From Spirochaetia bacterium (lineage in GTDB: Bacteria > Spirochaetota > Spirochaetia > Treponematales > Breznakiellaceae): 37,575 nt of DNA. Where the stretch lies: NCBI GenBank assembly GCA_026002265.1, contig BOBG01000008.1:1-37575 (forward strand). The letters run 5' to 3'. Shown piece after piece: positions 25,301-31,169 of this stretch. Within the stretch, counting starts at the first letter, position 1. Every line of letters starts with the position of its first letter. The translations under genes and the position numbers were made by a program. Under the pieces are notes generated by a model. That model did no database searches. It was not told the DNA's origin and saw nothing but the letters and a program-made list of their open reading frames with translations.

Positions 25301-27855
25301 GCACTGGGAGCTGTACCGGTTGTTGATCCGTCTGGGTTGGTTGTAGTGGTCGATCCATCAGGATTAGTTGTTGTGGTCGATCCATCAGGGTTAGTTACAG
25401 TAGTTGATCCGTCTGGGTTGGTTACAGTGGTCGATCCATCAGGATTGGTTACAGTGGTCGATCCGTCTGGATTAGTTGTAGTTGTCGATCCATCTGGATT
25501 AGTCGTTGTAGTCGATCCGTCTGGATTGGTTGTAGTGGTCGATCCATCCGGATTAGTTGTTGTAGTCGATCCATCTGGATTGGTTGTAGTTGTTGATCCA
25601 TCTGGATTAGTCGTTGTGGTCGATCCGTCTGGGTTGGTTGTAGTTGTTGATCCATCTGGATTGGTTACAGTGGTTGATCCGTCCAGATTGGTTGTAGTTG
25701 TCGATCCATCAGGATTGGTTGTAGTTGTCGATCCGTCCGGATTGGTTGTTGTGGTTGATCCATCAGGATTAGTTACAGTGGTTGATCCGTCTGGATTGGT
25801 TGTAGTGGTCGATCCATCTGGATTGGTTACAGTGGTCGATCCGTCCGGGTTGGTTACAGTGGTCGATCCGTCCGGGTTGGTTACAGTGGTCGATCCATCT
25901 GGATTGGTTGTAGTGGTTGATCCGTCCGTATTGGTTGTAGTGGTCGATCCGTCCGGATTGGTTGTTGTGGTTGATCCGTCCGGATTGGTTACAGTGGTTG
26001 ATCCATCTGGATTAGTTGTAGTGGTCGATCCGTCTGGGTTGGTTACAGTAGTCGATCCGTCCGGATTGGTTGTAGTTGTCGATCCATCTGGATTGGTTGT
26101 AGTGGTCGATCCGTCTGGGTTGGTTACAGTAGTCGATCCGTCTGGGTTGGTTACAGTAGTCGATCCATCAGGATTGGTTACAGTGGTTGACCCGTCAGGG
26201 TTAGTTGTAGTGGTTGATCCATCCGGGTTGGTTACAGTAGTCGATCCATCAGGATTGGTTGTAGTTGTCGATCCATCTGGATTGGTTACAGTAGTCGATC
26301 CATCAGGATTGGTTGTAGTGGTCGATCCATCTGGATTGGTTACAGTTATTGATCCGTCCGGATTGGTTGTAGTGGTCGATCCATCTGGATTGGTTACAGT
26401 TATTGATCCGTCCGGGTTGGTTACAGTGGTTGATCCGTCCGGATTAGTTGTAGTGGTCGATCCGTCTGGATTGGTTACAGTGGTCGATCCGTCTGGGTTG
26501 GTTGTTGTGGTTGATCCATCTGGATTGGTTACAGTAGTCGATCCATCTGGATTAGTCGTAGTAGTCGATCCATCTGGGTTGGTTACAGTAGTTGATCCAT
26601 CTGGATTGGTTGTTGTTGTCGATCCGTCAGGGTTGGCTACAGTGGTCGATCCATCGGGATTAGTTACAATACGTTTCTCTAGGTCATTATACTGATCTGC
26701 GAGGCGGTTGTACCAATCAGTCGCGTTCCGGATTTCGTCCGGGGTTTTCGCGGTGGGTTGATTCTGGTAATTTTGCTCCGCCCGCGCCCATTCATCTGGC
26801 AGATAGTTCGGCGCTCCCGCATTGCGAGCCGCGGTCCGGGCATCTTCCGCCTTTTTGATTGCGGCATCGAGTCCAGCTTGCGCTTGCTGAGATCCGGACG
26901 CGGAACGCCGAGCGAGATCATTGTACTGATCTGCGGTCTGATTGTACCATTCTATGGCTTTCTGAATGTCATCCGCGTTATCCGTAGCTTCAGGACGATT
27001 GTTCCGGTAATTTTGCTCCGCCCGCGTCCATTCATCAGGCAGATAACTCGGCGCCCCTGCATTGCGAGCCGCGGTCCGGGCATCCTCGGCACGATTAGCC
27101 GCAGCAGATAATCTCCGGTGTGCAAGCGCTAACGCTAACGCATCGTCAATTGCAATCGCTCTTTCCTGGGTGTCTTTTTCCCACGAATTCTGGGCCATAT
27201 CTCTATACCGGTCCGCAATGGCATTGTACCATGCTGTTTCGGATTGCACTTCTTCCGGAGTTGTCCGCGGACCCGGACCTTTATTCTGATATTCCCGCTC
27301 GATAGCTGCCCATTCATCCGGCAACCGGGCAGCGGCATTCGAATCGGCTGCTGCTTTTCGCGAAGCTTGGGCACGGTTGATCGCGGCATCAAGTTCAGCA
27401 CGTAATGCAGCCATACGAGGATCCGATAGAATTTCCGGTTCCTTCGTTTTATCCGGTACAGGTTCCGGTTCCCCTCTAATATCCTCTGAAACATCTGGGT
27501 TATCCGGTACTGGTGCAACCGTACCAACTGCTCGGGTAAGATCATCATAACGATCAGCCATACGGTTATACCATGAAGCTGCATTTCTCAGATCCTGTGA
27601 TGTTTCGCGTGCAAGCGGCCGGTTGGATTGGTACGTTTGTTCGACGCTATTCCATTCGCCCGGCATTTTTCCCGGTGCCCCTGCGTCGAGAGCCTGTTGA
27701 CGCGCTGTCTCCGCCCTATTGATCGCTGCATTCAGCGAGTTCAAATCGGTTTGAGTAGGGGAGACCGACTTACAAGAAAAAAGCGAGATAAGAACTATTA
27801 TCCCCGACAAAGCACATAGTATACGCTTATACTCCATCTTTTTAGCCGCGGGCAC
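22336..27855 (-). CDS. Giant repetitive lipoprotein (1839 residues)
   Basis: The N-terminus has a lysine/arginine start, a hydrophobic stretch and a spirochaete-type lipobox LFSC with Cys28, so it should be a lipid-anchored exported protein. Twelve related modules of about 70-80 residues follow, each with an Ala/Arg-rich helix, (Y)LP-EW--AE--Y, and (A/E)WYN--AD-Y-DL; they probably form helical bundles. Modules 1-4 come first, then 50 copies of a nine-residue NPDGSTT[T/V]T unit (residues 399-848), module 5, a Pro/Gly/Thr linker, modules 6-8, 11 copies of a twelve-residue QQPGTGTT(EP/GT)GG unit, modules 9-12 and a charged coiled-coil-like tail. The start is GTG at 27855 (GGAGG 13 bases before) or ATG at 27837. 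I do not recognise a named family. A stalk or surface-spacing role is a guess. Confidence 0.85.
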   Translation of the reverse strand: MPAAKKMEYKRILCALSGIIVLISLFSCKSVSPTQTDLNSLNAAINRAETARQQALDAGAPGKMPGEWNSVEQTYQSNRPLARETSQDLRNAASWYNRMADRYDDLTRAVGTVAPVPDNPDVSEDIRGEPEPVPDKTKEPEILSDPRMAALRAELDAAINRAQASRKAAADSNAAARLPDEWAAIEREYQNKGPGPRTTPEEVQSETAWYNAIADRYRDMAQNSWEKDTQERAIAIDDALALALAHRRLSAAANRAEDARTAARNAGAPSYLPDEWTRAEQNYRNNRPEATDNADDIQKAIEWYNQTADQYNDLARRSASGSQQAQAGLDAAIKKAEDARTAARNAGAPNYLPDEWARAEQNYQNQPTAKTPDEIRNATDWYNRLADQYNDLEKRIVTNPDGSTTVANPDGSTTTTNPDGSTTVTNPDGSTTTTNPDGSTTVTNPDGSTTTTNPDGSTTVTNPDGSTTTTNPDGSTTVTNPDGSITVTNPDGSTTTTNPDGSITVTNPDGSTTTTNPDGSTTVTNPDGSTTTTNPDGSTTVTNPDGSTTTTNPDGSTTVTNPDGSTTVTNPDGSTTVTNPDGSTTTTNPDGSTTTTNPDGSTTVTNPDGSTTTTNPDGSTTVTNPDGSTTTTNPDGSTTTTNTDGSTTTTNPDGSTTVTNPDGSTTVTNPDGSTTVTNPDGSTTTTNPDGSTTVTNPDGSTTTTNPDGSTTTTNPDGSTTTTNLDGSTTVTNPDGSTTTTNPDGSTTTTNPDGSTTTTNPDGSTTTTNPDGSTTTTNPDGSTTTTNPDGSTTTTNPDGSTTVTNPDGSTTVTNPDGSTTVTNPDGSTTTTNPDGSTTTTNPDGSTTGTAPSAEDLANLDAAKQRAESSRAAATDADAATYLPDEWRSAENNYTRNQPQNTTTPDQVQTATDWYNRVADTYDDLAEKARALAEKAAVEQPGTPGTETPGAGGQQPETGTTEPGTGGQQPGTGTPGTETPGTGGQQPGTGTTEPSTPNTQDLAALDEAVKRATDARTAATNANAATYLPDEWRTAENNYRNQPTARGTQDEVQTAIDWYNQAANTYDDLAKRAAQAAQDVQNAQVDLDAAKQRAEDARAAATNANAATYLPNEWRTAENNYTRNQPRNTTTPAQIQTAIDWYNQAANTYDDLAKRAAQAAQDLQNAQAALDAAKQRAEDSRAAATDADAATYLPNEWRTAENNYTRNQPRNTTTLAQIQTATDWYNRVADTYDDLAEKARALAEKAAVEQPGTPGTETTGTGGQQPGTGTTEPGGQQPGTGTTEPGGQQPGTGTTGTGGQQPGTGTTEPGGQQPGTGTTGPGGQQPGTGTTGTGGQQPGTGTTEPGGQQPGTGTTGTGGQQPGTGTTEPGGQQPGTGTTGTGGQQPGTGTTEPSTPNAQDLAALDEAVKRLQASRAAATAAGAATYLPNEWRAAENDYTRNQPRNTTTPDQIKTAIEWYTKTADTYDNLAARATQAAQDTQNALADLDAAKQRAADSRTAAADAGAEIYFSNEWRTAENNYTRNQPRNTTTLAQIQTAIEWYNKTADTYDDLATRAAAEFQKAQAALDTAKQRTADARTAALNAEVPAYLPDEWANAEQNYSNQPTARGTPAEVQSATEWYNKATDTYNALTQRVAQAKQNLQNDLSAAIKKAEDARTAATNAGAATSLPTEWASAEQNYRNQPTARTTPDEVRTAIDWYNKAADQYNDLAQRAEQNINDTVRSRTLDSRAKATAAREEALEAKANVAVRDDFNSADEIYQQAEALFNQAEDLYKQAQAAEAVGRYDQANDLYLESQPLFVEARTQTLIKKARADQSMEEARQKREESNRQAEEAEVILQE
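23677..24072 (-). repeat. 36-bp tandem repeat, 11 copies, inside the giant lipoprotein gene
   Basis: Each unit encodes QQPGTGTT followed by EPGG, GTGG or GPGG. Copies are nearly identical in DNA, so copy number is likely to vary between strains and to be prone to assembly error. Confidence 0.9.
25312..26661 (-). repeat. 27-bp tandem repeat, exactly 50 units, inside the giant lipoprotein gene
   Basis: From the first Asn codon (26661) to the last (25338) is 49 x 27 bases with no length change, giving 50 units of NPDGSTT[T/V]T. Substitutions are few: NTDGS, NLDGS, GSITV and TVANP each occur once or twice. Synonymous changes are frequent (GGA/GGC-free but GAT/GAC and TCG/TCA/ACA vary). T and V often alternate at position eight, giving a looser 54-bp period. 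Confidence 0.95.
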
Positions 27856-27918
27856 ATTCGCCGGCGGTCCTCCTTCTCTTTAATATCCTTGCTCTGAGGA
27901 GTTCACTTTGATATTGAA

Positions 27919-27934
27919 GGATTGAAAACAATCC
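27919..27934 (-). other. Hairpin in the lipoprotein 5' untranslated region
   Basis: GGATTG and CAATCC pair around a four-base TTTT loop about 10 bases after the predicted start of transcription. It may stabilise the mRNA. The rest of 27856-28123 holds only the two divergent promoters. Confidence 0.4.
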
Positions 27935-27945
27935 TGCTTAATGCT

Positions 27946-27974
27946 ACTATATTTTATGTTGGCACTTTTTTCAA
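27946..27974 (-). promoter_or_regulatory. Promoter of the giant lipoprotein gene
   Basis: TTGAAA (27969-27974) and TATAGT (27946-27951) on the minus strand are 17 bases apart, a near-consensus sigma70-type promoter. The leader would be about 85 bases and ends in AAGGAGG. Confidence 0.7.
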
Positions 27975-28014
27975 GACCTATAAAATAAAACTTGGGAAAA
28001 ATTTCAAAGCATTA

Positions 28015-28043
28015 TTGACTGTTTTCTTAGTCTGTAGTAATTT
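28015..28043 (+). promoter_or_regulatory. Candidate promoter of rnhA
   Basis: TTGACT (28015-28020) and TAATTT (28038-28043) are 17 bases apart, about 80 bases before the rnhA ATG. Confidence 0.45.
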
Positions 28044-28123
28044 CTGCTTTTGAGGGACTCAATTTTGAAGCAAGCCGGCGCCACAACAGAATACTTTAGC
28101 AACTTACATAGGTGCGAAGTACG

Positions 28124-28618
28124 ATGAGTAACGAAATTAAACTAGAAAAATGTGTTTCTATCTATACTGATGGAAGTTGTTCTCAGAATCCGGGCCCCGG
28201 TGGGTGGGCTTTTCTTATCCGGGATGACAGCGGCATAATATTCCAAAAAAGCGGCGGAGAAATTTATACAACCAATAACCGTATGGAATTGACCGCGGCA
28301 GTTAAGGCACTGAGTGCCTTTTTCCGGCTCAATCCCCGGCCGGAGGAAGCATTGGTGTTTACCGATTCTCAGTATGTCAAACAAGGAATCACTGAGTGGA
28401 TCCAAAATTGGAAGTACAACAAGTGGCGGACGAGTGACAAGACACCGGTAAAAAACCGGGATTTATGGGAACGCTTGGATAAACTTGCGAAAAAATCTTC
28501 TATTACTTGGGAATGGGTGAAGGGGCATAACGGAAACGAGTATAACGAACTATGCGACACCATGGCCCGGAATGCAACCGCTGCCATGAAAACAGCATAT
28601 CCGGCTCCAACAAGCTGA
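28124..28618 (+). CDS. rnhA: Ribonuclease HI
   Basis: RNase HI cuts RNA in RNA-DNA hybrids during replication and R-loop removal. The motifs carrying the catalytic acidic residues are all present: YTDGSCSQNPGPGGWAF (first Asp), NNRMELTAAVKAL (Glu), VFTDSQYVKQGITEWIQNWK (second Asp) and WEWVKGHNGNEYNELCDTMA (His and last Asp). The basic handle WKYNKWRTSDKTPVKNRDLW is of the E. coli-like type. The ATG at 28124 is chosen; a GTG four codons earlier is possible but lacks any ribosome-binding site. It is convergent with groS. Confidence 0.95.
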   Translation: MSNEIKLEKCVSIYTDGSCSQNPGPGGWAFLIRDDSGIIFQKSGGEIYTTNNRMELTAAVKALSAFFRLNPRPEEALVFTDSQYVKQGITEWIQNWKYNKWRTSDKTPVKNRDLWERLDKLAKKSSITWEWVKGHNGNEYNELCDTMARNATAAMKTAYPAPTS

Positions 28619-28631
28619 TTCCGGCTCTCAA

Positions 28632-28667
28632 GACGAGGACATACCACTACATCCGGCTGTCCTCGTC
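28632..28667. terminator. Hairpin between convergent rnhA and groS
   Basis: GACGAGGACA (28632-28641) and TGTCCTCGTC (28658-28667) pair over ten bases around a 16-base loop. No T-run follows on either strand, so it may block both genes' transcripts as a weak bidirectional terminator or protect their 3' ends. Confidence 0.5.
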
Positions 28668-28673
28668 AGTACG

Positions 28674-28949
28674 TTACTTCTCGACAATCGCGATTATGTC
28701 AGACATTTTGAGAATAAGGTATTCATCTCCGTCAATTTTTAGTTGTGTTCCGGCATATTTGTCATGCATGACTTTTTCACCAACTTTTACCGTAATTTTT
28801 TCTTTTTCGGTACCGGGTCCGACTTCCGTCACTACACCGATCTGGGTTTTTTCCTGAGCTGTATCCGGAATGATGATACCGCTGGCCGTTTTTGCCTCGC
28901 TTTTTTCCAGTTTAACAATGACCCTATCAGCCAATGGCTTTACTTTCAT
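28674..28949 (-). CDS. groS: Co-chaperonin GroES
   Basis: GroES caps the GroEL folding chamber in the cytoplasm. The 91-residue protein has KVKPLADRVIVKLEKSEAKT, the mobile loop TASGIIIPDTAQEKTQIGVV and KVGEKVMHDKYAGTQLKIDG. It stands alone; groL is not adjacent, as is also known for treponemes. A GGCAGGA ribosome-binding site precedes the ATG and a CIRCE-like dyad lies upstream. Confidence 0.97.
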   Translation of the reverse strand: MKVKPLADRVIVKLEKSEAKTASGIIIPDTAQEKTQIGVVTEVGPGTEKEKITVKVGEKVMHDKYAGTQLKIDGDEYLILKMSDIIAIVEK

Positions 28950-28980
28950 ACAAATCCTGCCTTATAAAACTTAATAAACC

Positions 28981-28999
28981 TACTCACTGTTGCAGAGTA
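28981..28999 (-). promoter_or_regulatory. Degenerate CIRCE-like operator upstream of groS
   Basis: TACTC-N9-GAGTA lies 32-50 bases before the groS start. The HrcA-binding CIRCE element has GCACTC-N9-GAGTGC; the nine-base spacing and the ACTC/GAGT cores are kept but the outer bases are lost on one side. Confidence 0.45.
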
Positions 29000-29068
29000 C
29001 CAATTTGATGTTTACTTACTGCTTCCTTCCCCTTGTGAGGTTTTTCTATACCAGTTTCACTAACGGTA

Positions 29069-29275
29069 CTAAACCATAAGCGCTTGTATATCCACAGTCT
29101 TTCCGCCAACGGCGGACTTCGGGCGACTCGCCCCTGTGATATTTAGCGGTATTCCAAAATTTGGACACCGATAAACCCGATGATCCTATCTACCATCTTC
29201 GTAATGCCGCTTGATATGTGAGGAAAACTCTCGGCTGTACATGATTGCAGCCGTCATTGCTACAACTTTTTCCAT
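29069..29275 (-). pseudogene. Small degraded gene of unknown family
   Basis: From an ATG at 29275 the frame reads 29 codons (MEKVVAMTAAIMYSREFSSH then IKRHYEDGR), meets a TAG at 29186-29188, then stays open for 38 codons (DHRVYRCPNFGIPLNITGAS and on) to the TAG at 29069. The composition looks protein-like across the stop. CPNFG resembles a zinc-ribbon CPNCG with one cysteine lost. Two GC-rich hairpins, TCCGCC-AAC-GGCGGA (29102-29116) and GGGCGA-C-TCGCCC (29121-29133), lie near its 3' end and may be an inserted palindrome. No ribosome-binding site is seen. The rest of 28950-29458 shows nothing more. Confidence 0.35.
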
Positions 29276-29458
29276 CACACGTAACTTTTTTAGGTAAATA
29301 GAGATATATGTGAATAGACAATCAATACCTACTCTAAACCTCCAAAAATATTCTGAGTATATATAGTGGAATATACGAAAAAAACCCGGATTCTGTCAAG
29401 AAAATTTGAAAGTTGAAAAGGATTGATACCCGGTAGACGTAAAAACCGGAAATTTGCT

Positions 29459-29842
29459 ATGCTCACAGCATCCGGATCTTCTATGAAAGCATTTTTTATT
29501 GATCTTTTGAATCGATTCCTCGCTGCGGTGCCGGTTGAACGGAATATCGCGCTTACGATTCTCGTTACGTTTGCTGCGCTTATCGTGATCATTGTTGTTA
29601 TCGGGCTACTGCAGCCAAAAAAACCAAAGGCAAAAGCTAAAAGGCGTTCCCGGTACATTTCCACTAAGGTTAAACAAATAGTATGGGAACGTGACCATGG
29701 AAAATGTGTGATCTGCGGCTCCCGGGTCGATCTTGAATATGATCATGAAATTCCCTGGTCAAAGGGCGGAAGCAACAGTGAAAACAATATCCGGCTACTC
29801 TGTAGAAAGTGCAACCGGGCAAAATCTGCTAAAATCGAGTGA
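29459..29842 (+). CDS. Membrane-anchored HNH endonuclease domain protein
   Basis: A single hydrophobic helix (IALTILVTFAALIVIIVVIG) is followed by a basic linker KPKAKAKRRSR and a C-terminal HNH nuclease fold: GKCVICGSRVDLEYDHEIPW, then SKGGSNSENNIRLLCRKCNR. Two CxxC pairs hold the zinc and Asp-His starts the betabetaalpha-metal motif. The nuclease should face the cytoplasm by the positive-inside rule. Starts are possible at TTG 29423, ATG 29459 and ATG 29483; each ATG has a GGA about seven bases upstream. Function is unknown: defence, DNA uptake processing or RNA cleavage are all possible. Confidence 0.75.
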   Translation: MLTASGSSMKAFFIDLLNRFLAAVPVERNIALTILVTFAALIVIIVVIGLLQPKKPKAKAKRRSRYISTKVKQIVWERDHGKCVICGSRVDLEYDHEIPWSKGGSNSENNIRLLCRKCNRAKSAKIE

Positions 29843-29936
29843 TTCACAAAGAAAATCGTAATTTTATCAGAAGCGCCTCCTTAGGGGTAAATCAATACTC
29901 TAGGCAAATTCTTCATTTTTCATTAGTCTTAACTTC

Positions 29937-31169
29937 ATGAAAGTGTGGTTGAAATTCTTGGCCGGAGCTGTTCTTGGTGTGATACTGGCGAGATTTTTAC
30001 CAATGGGGAATCCGGGTATTGCTGATCTGTTGAGCGGGCTGGAAACGCTGGCGATCCGGATCGGCCGGTGGATTGTGATTCCCCTGCTCGTTTTTTCCCT
30101 CACTATGTCTCTCTATGAATTACGCGAAGAGGGCAGATTCATCGCACTTATGGGACGCAGCATTCTCCTCCTCGTTGGTGTGGACCTTTTTGTGATCGCT
30201 ATCGGAATTGTCGTTACTATGATTTTTCCTATGGAACGGATTCCGATCATCATTCAGGAGCAGTCGCCCTACGCGGTTCCCGATACTATACGTGATGTGG
30301 CTGTCCAGTTTCCGCACAATATGTTTGCGATTCTGGTCGGCGACGCTACGTTTTTGCTCCCGGTGTGTATTTTCTCGTTTTTTCTTGGAATTGGCCTTTC
30401 AATCGAACGTACAAACGCAAAAGCAGTGATCACGTTGATCGATTCTCTGTCCCGGATTTTTTATGCCATCGCCGGGCTTTTTTCAGAAATTGTGGGAATC
30501 TTGATCATCATCTTTGCAGCGTCATGGACATTCCGGTTCTATACGGTCACCCAACTGACCATCTTCCGGAATCTGATGCTTTCACTGGCGATTCTCGGCG
30601 GAATCCTCGGTTTGGTGGTCTTTCCCCTCTGCCTCTACCTCACCCGGAGCCGGGTACACCCATGGAAAGTATTGTACGGGACTTTTGCCTGCGCGCTGGC
30701 AGGTTTTTTCTCCGGAGACATCAACATGACTCTTCCGGTTATGTTCCGGCACAGCAAGGAGAGCTTGGGTATCCGCCGGTGTTCCAATACCGTTACCTTA
30801 ACGTTATTTGCCATGTTCGGCCGCGCGGGAAGCGCACTCGTTGCGATGATGGCATTCATGGTGATCGTAAAATCGTACTCCAGTTTGGAACTGCCGCAGA
30901 CTCAACTCCTCGCAATCGCTCTCCGGACCATTCTCGTGTCTTTTTCCCTGGCACTGCACCCGGGGGACGGTGCTTATGTAGCGCTGACAAGCCTCTGCCA
31001 GCAGTACGGCCGGGGTTACGAGGGAACCTACCTTGTCATGAAACCCATGGCCTTTTACCTCGTGGCTGTGGGAACCTGTTTGGATATTCTGATTGCGGTA
31101 TTTGCGAGCTACGCTATCGCAAAAAAAAGCGCGCTACAAGAAAACCGGAAGATCAGCCAATTCATTTGA
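29937..31169 (+). CDS. Dicarboxylate/amino acid:cation symporter (DAACS family)
   Basis: The 410-residue protein has about eight membrane helices and the elevator-type architecture of GltP/DctA proteins, which import glutamate, aspartate or C4-dicarboxylates with Na+ or H+. Related stretches are RWIVIPLLVFSLTMSLYELR, VFPLCLYLTRSRVHPWKVLY and MFGRAGSALVAMMAFMVIVK, but the usual TSSS serine-rich loop and NMDGT motif are not clearly kept (FFSGDINMTLPVMF and RRCSNTVTLTLFAMFGRAG occur in their places), so the substrate may differ. No Shine-Dalgarno precedes the ATG. The stop overlaps the uvrC 3' end by eight bases on the other strand. Confidence 0.8.
   Translation: MKVWLKFLAGAVLGVILARFLPMGNPGIADLLSGLETLAIRIGRWIVIPLLVFSLTMSLYELREEGRFIALMGRSILLLVGVDLFVIAIGIVVTMIFPMERIPIIIQEQSPYAVPDTIRDVAVQFPHNMFAILVGDATFLLPVCIFSFFLGIGLSIERTNAKAVITLIDSLSRIFYAIAGLFSEIVGILIIIFAASWTFRFYTVTQLTIFRNLMLSLAILGGILGLVVFPLCLYLTRSRVHPWKVLYGTFACALAGFFSGDINMTLPVMFRHSKESLGIRRCSNTVTLTLFAMFGRAGSALVAMMAFMVIVKSYSSLELPQTQLLAIALRTILVSFSLALHPGDGAYVALTSLCQQYGRGYEGTYLVMKPMAFYLVAVGTCLDILIAVFASYAIAKKSALQENRKISQFI

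Noticed and set aside
23626-25326. Plus-strand frame of 566 codons rich in SSSSRLLSAG
   Set aside because: It is antisense to the lipoprotein modules and the 36-bp tract and stays open only because of them.
25337-26695. Plus-strand frame of 452 codons with repeated VVDPSGLV
   Set aside because: It is the antisense of the 27-bp repeat in the lipoprotein gene. A repeat whose unit is a multiple of three leaves several frames open; there is no ribosome-binding site or start context.
28950-29300. A structured RNA gene (RNase P, SRP or tmRNA) between groS and the HNH gene
   Set aside because: The hairpins there do not carry the conserved cores of these RNAs; a gene remnant explains the stretch better.
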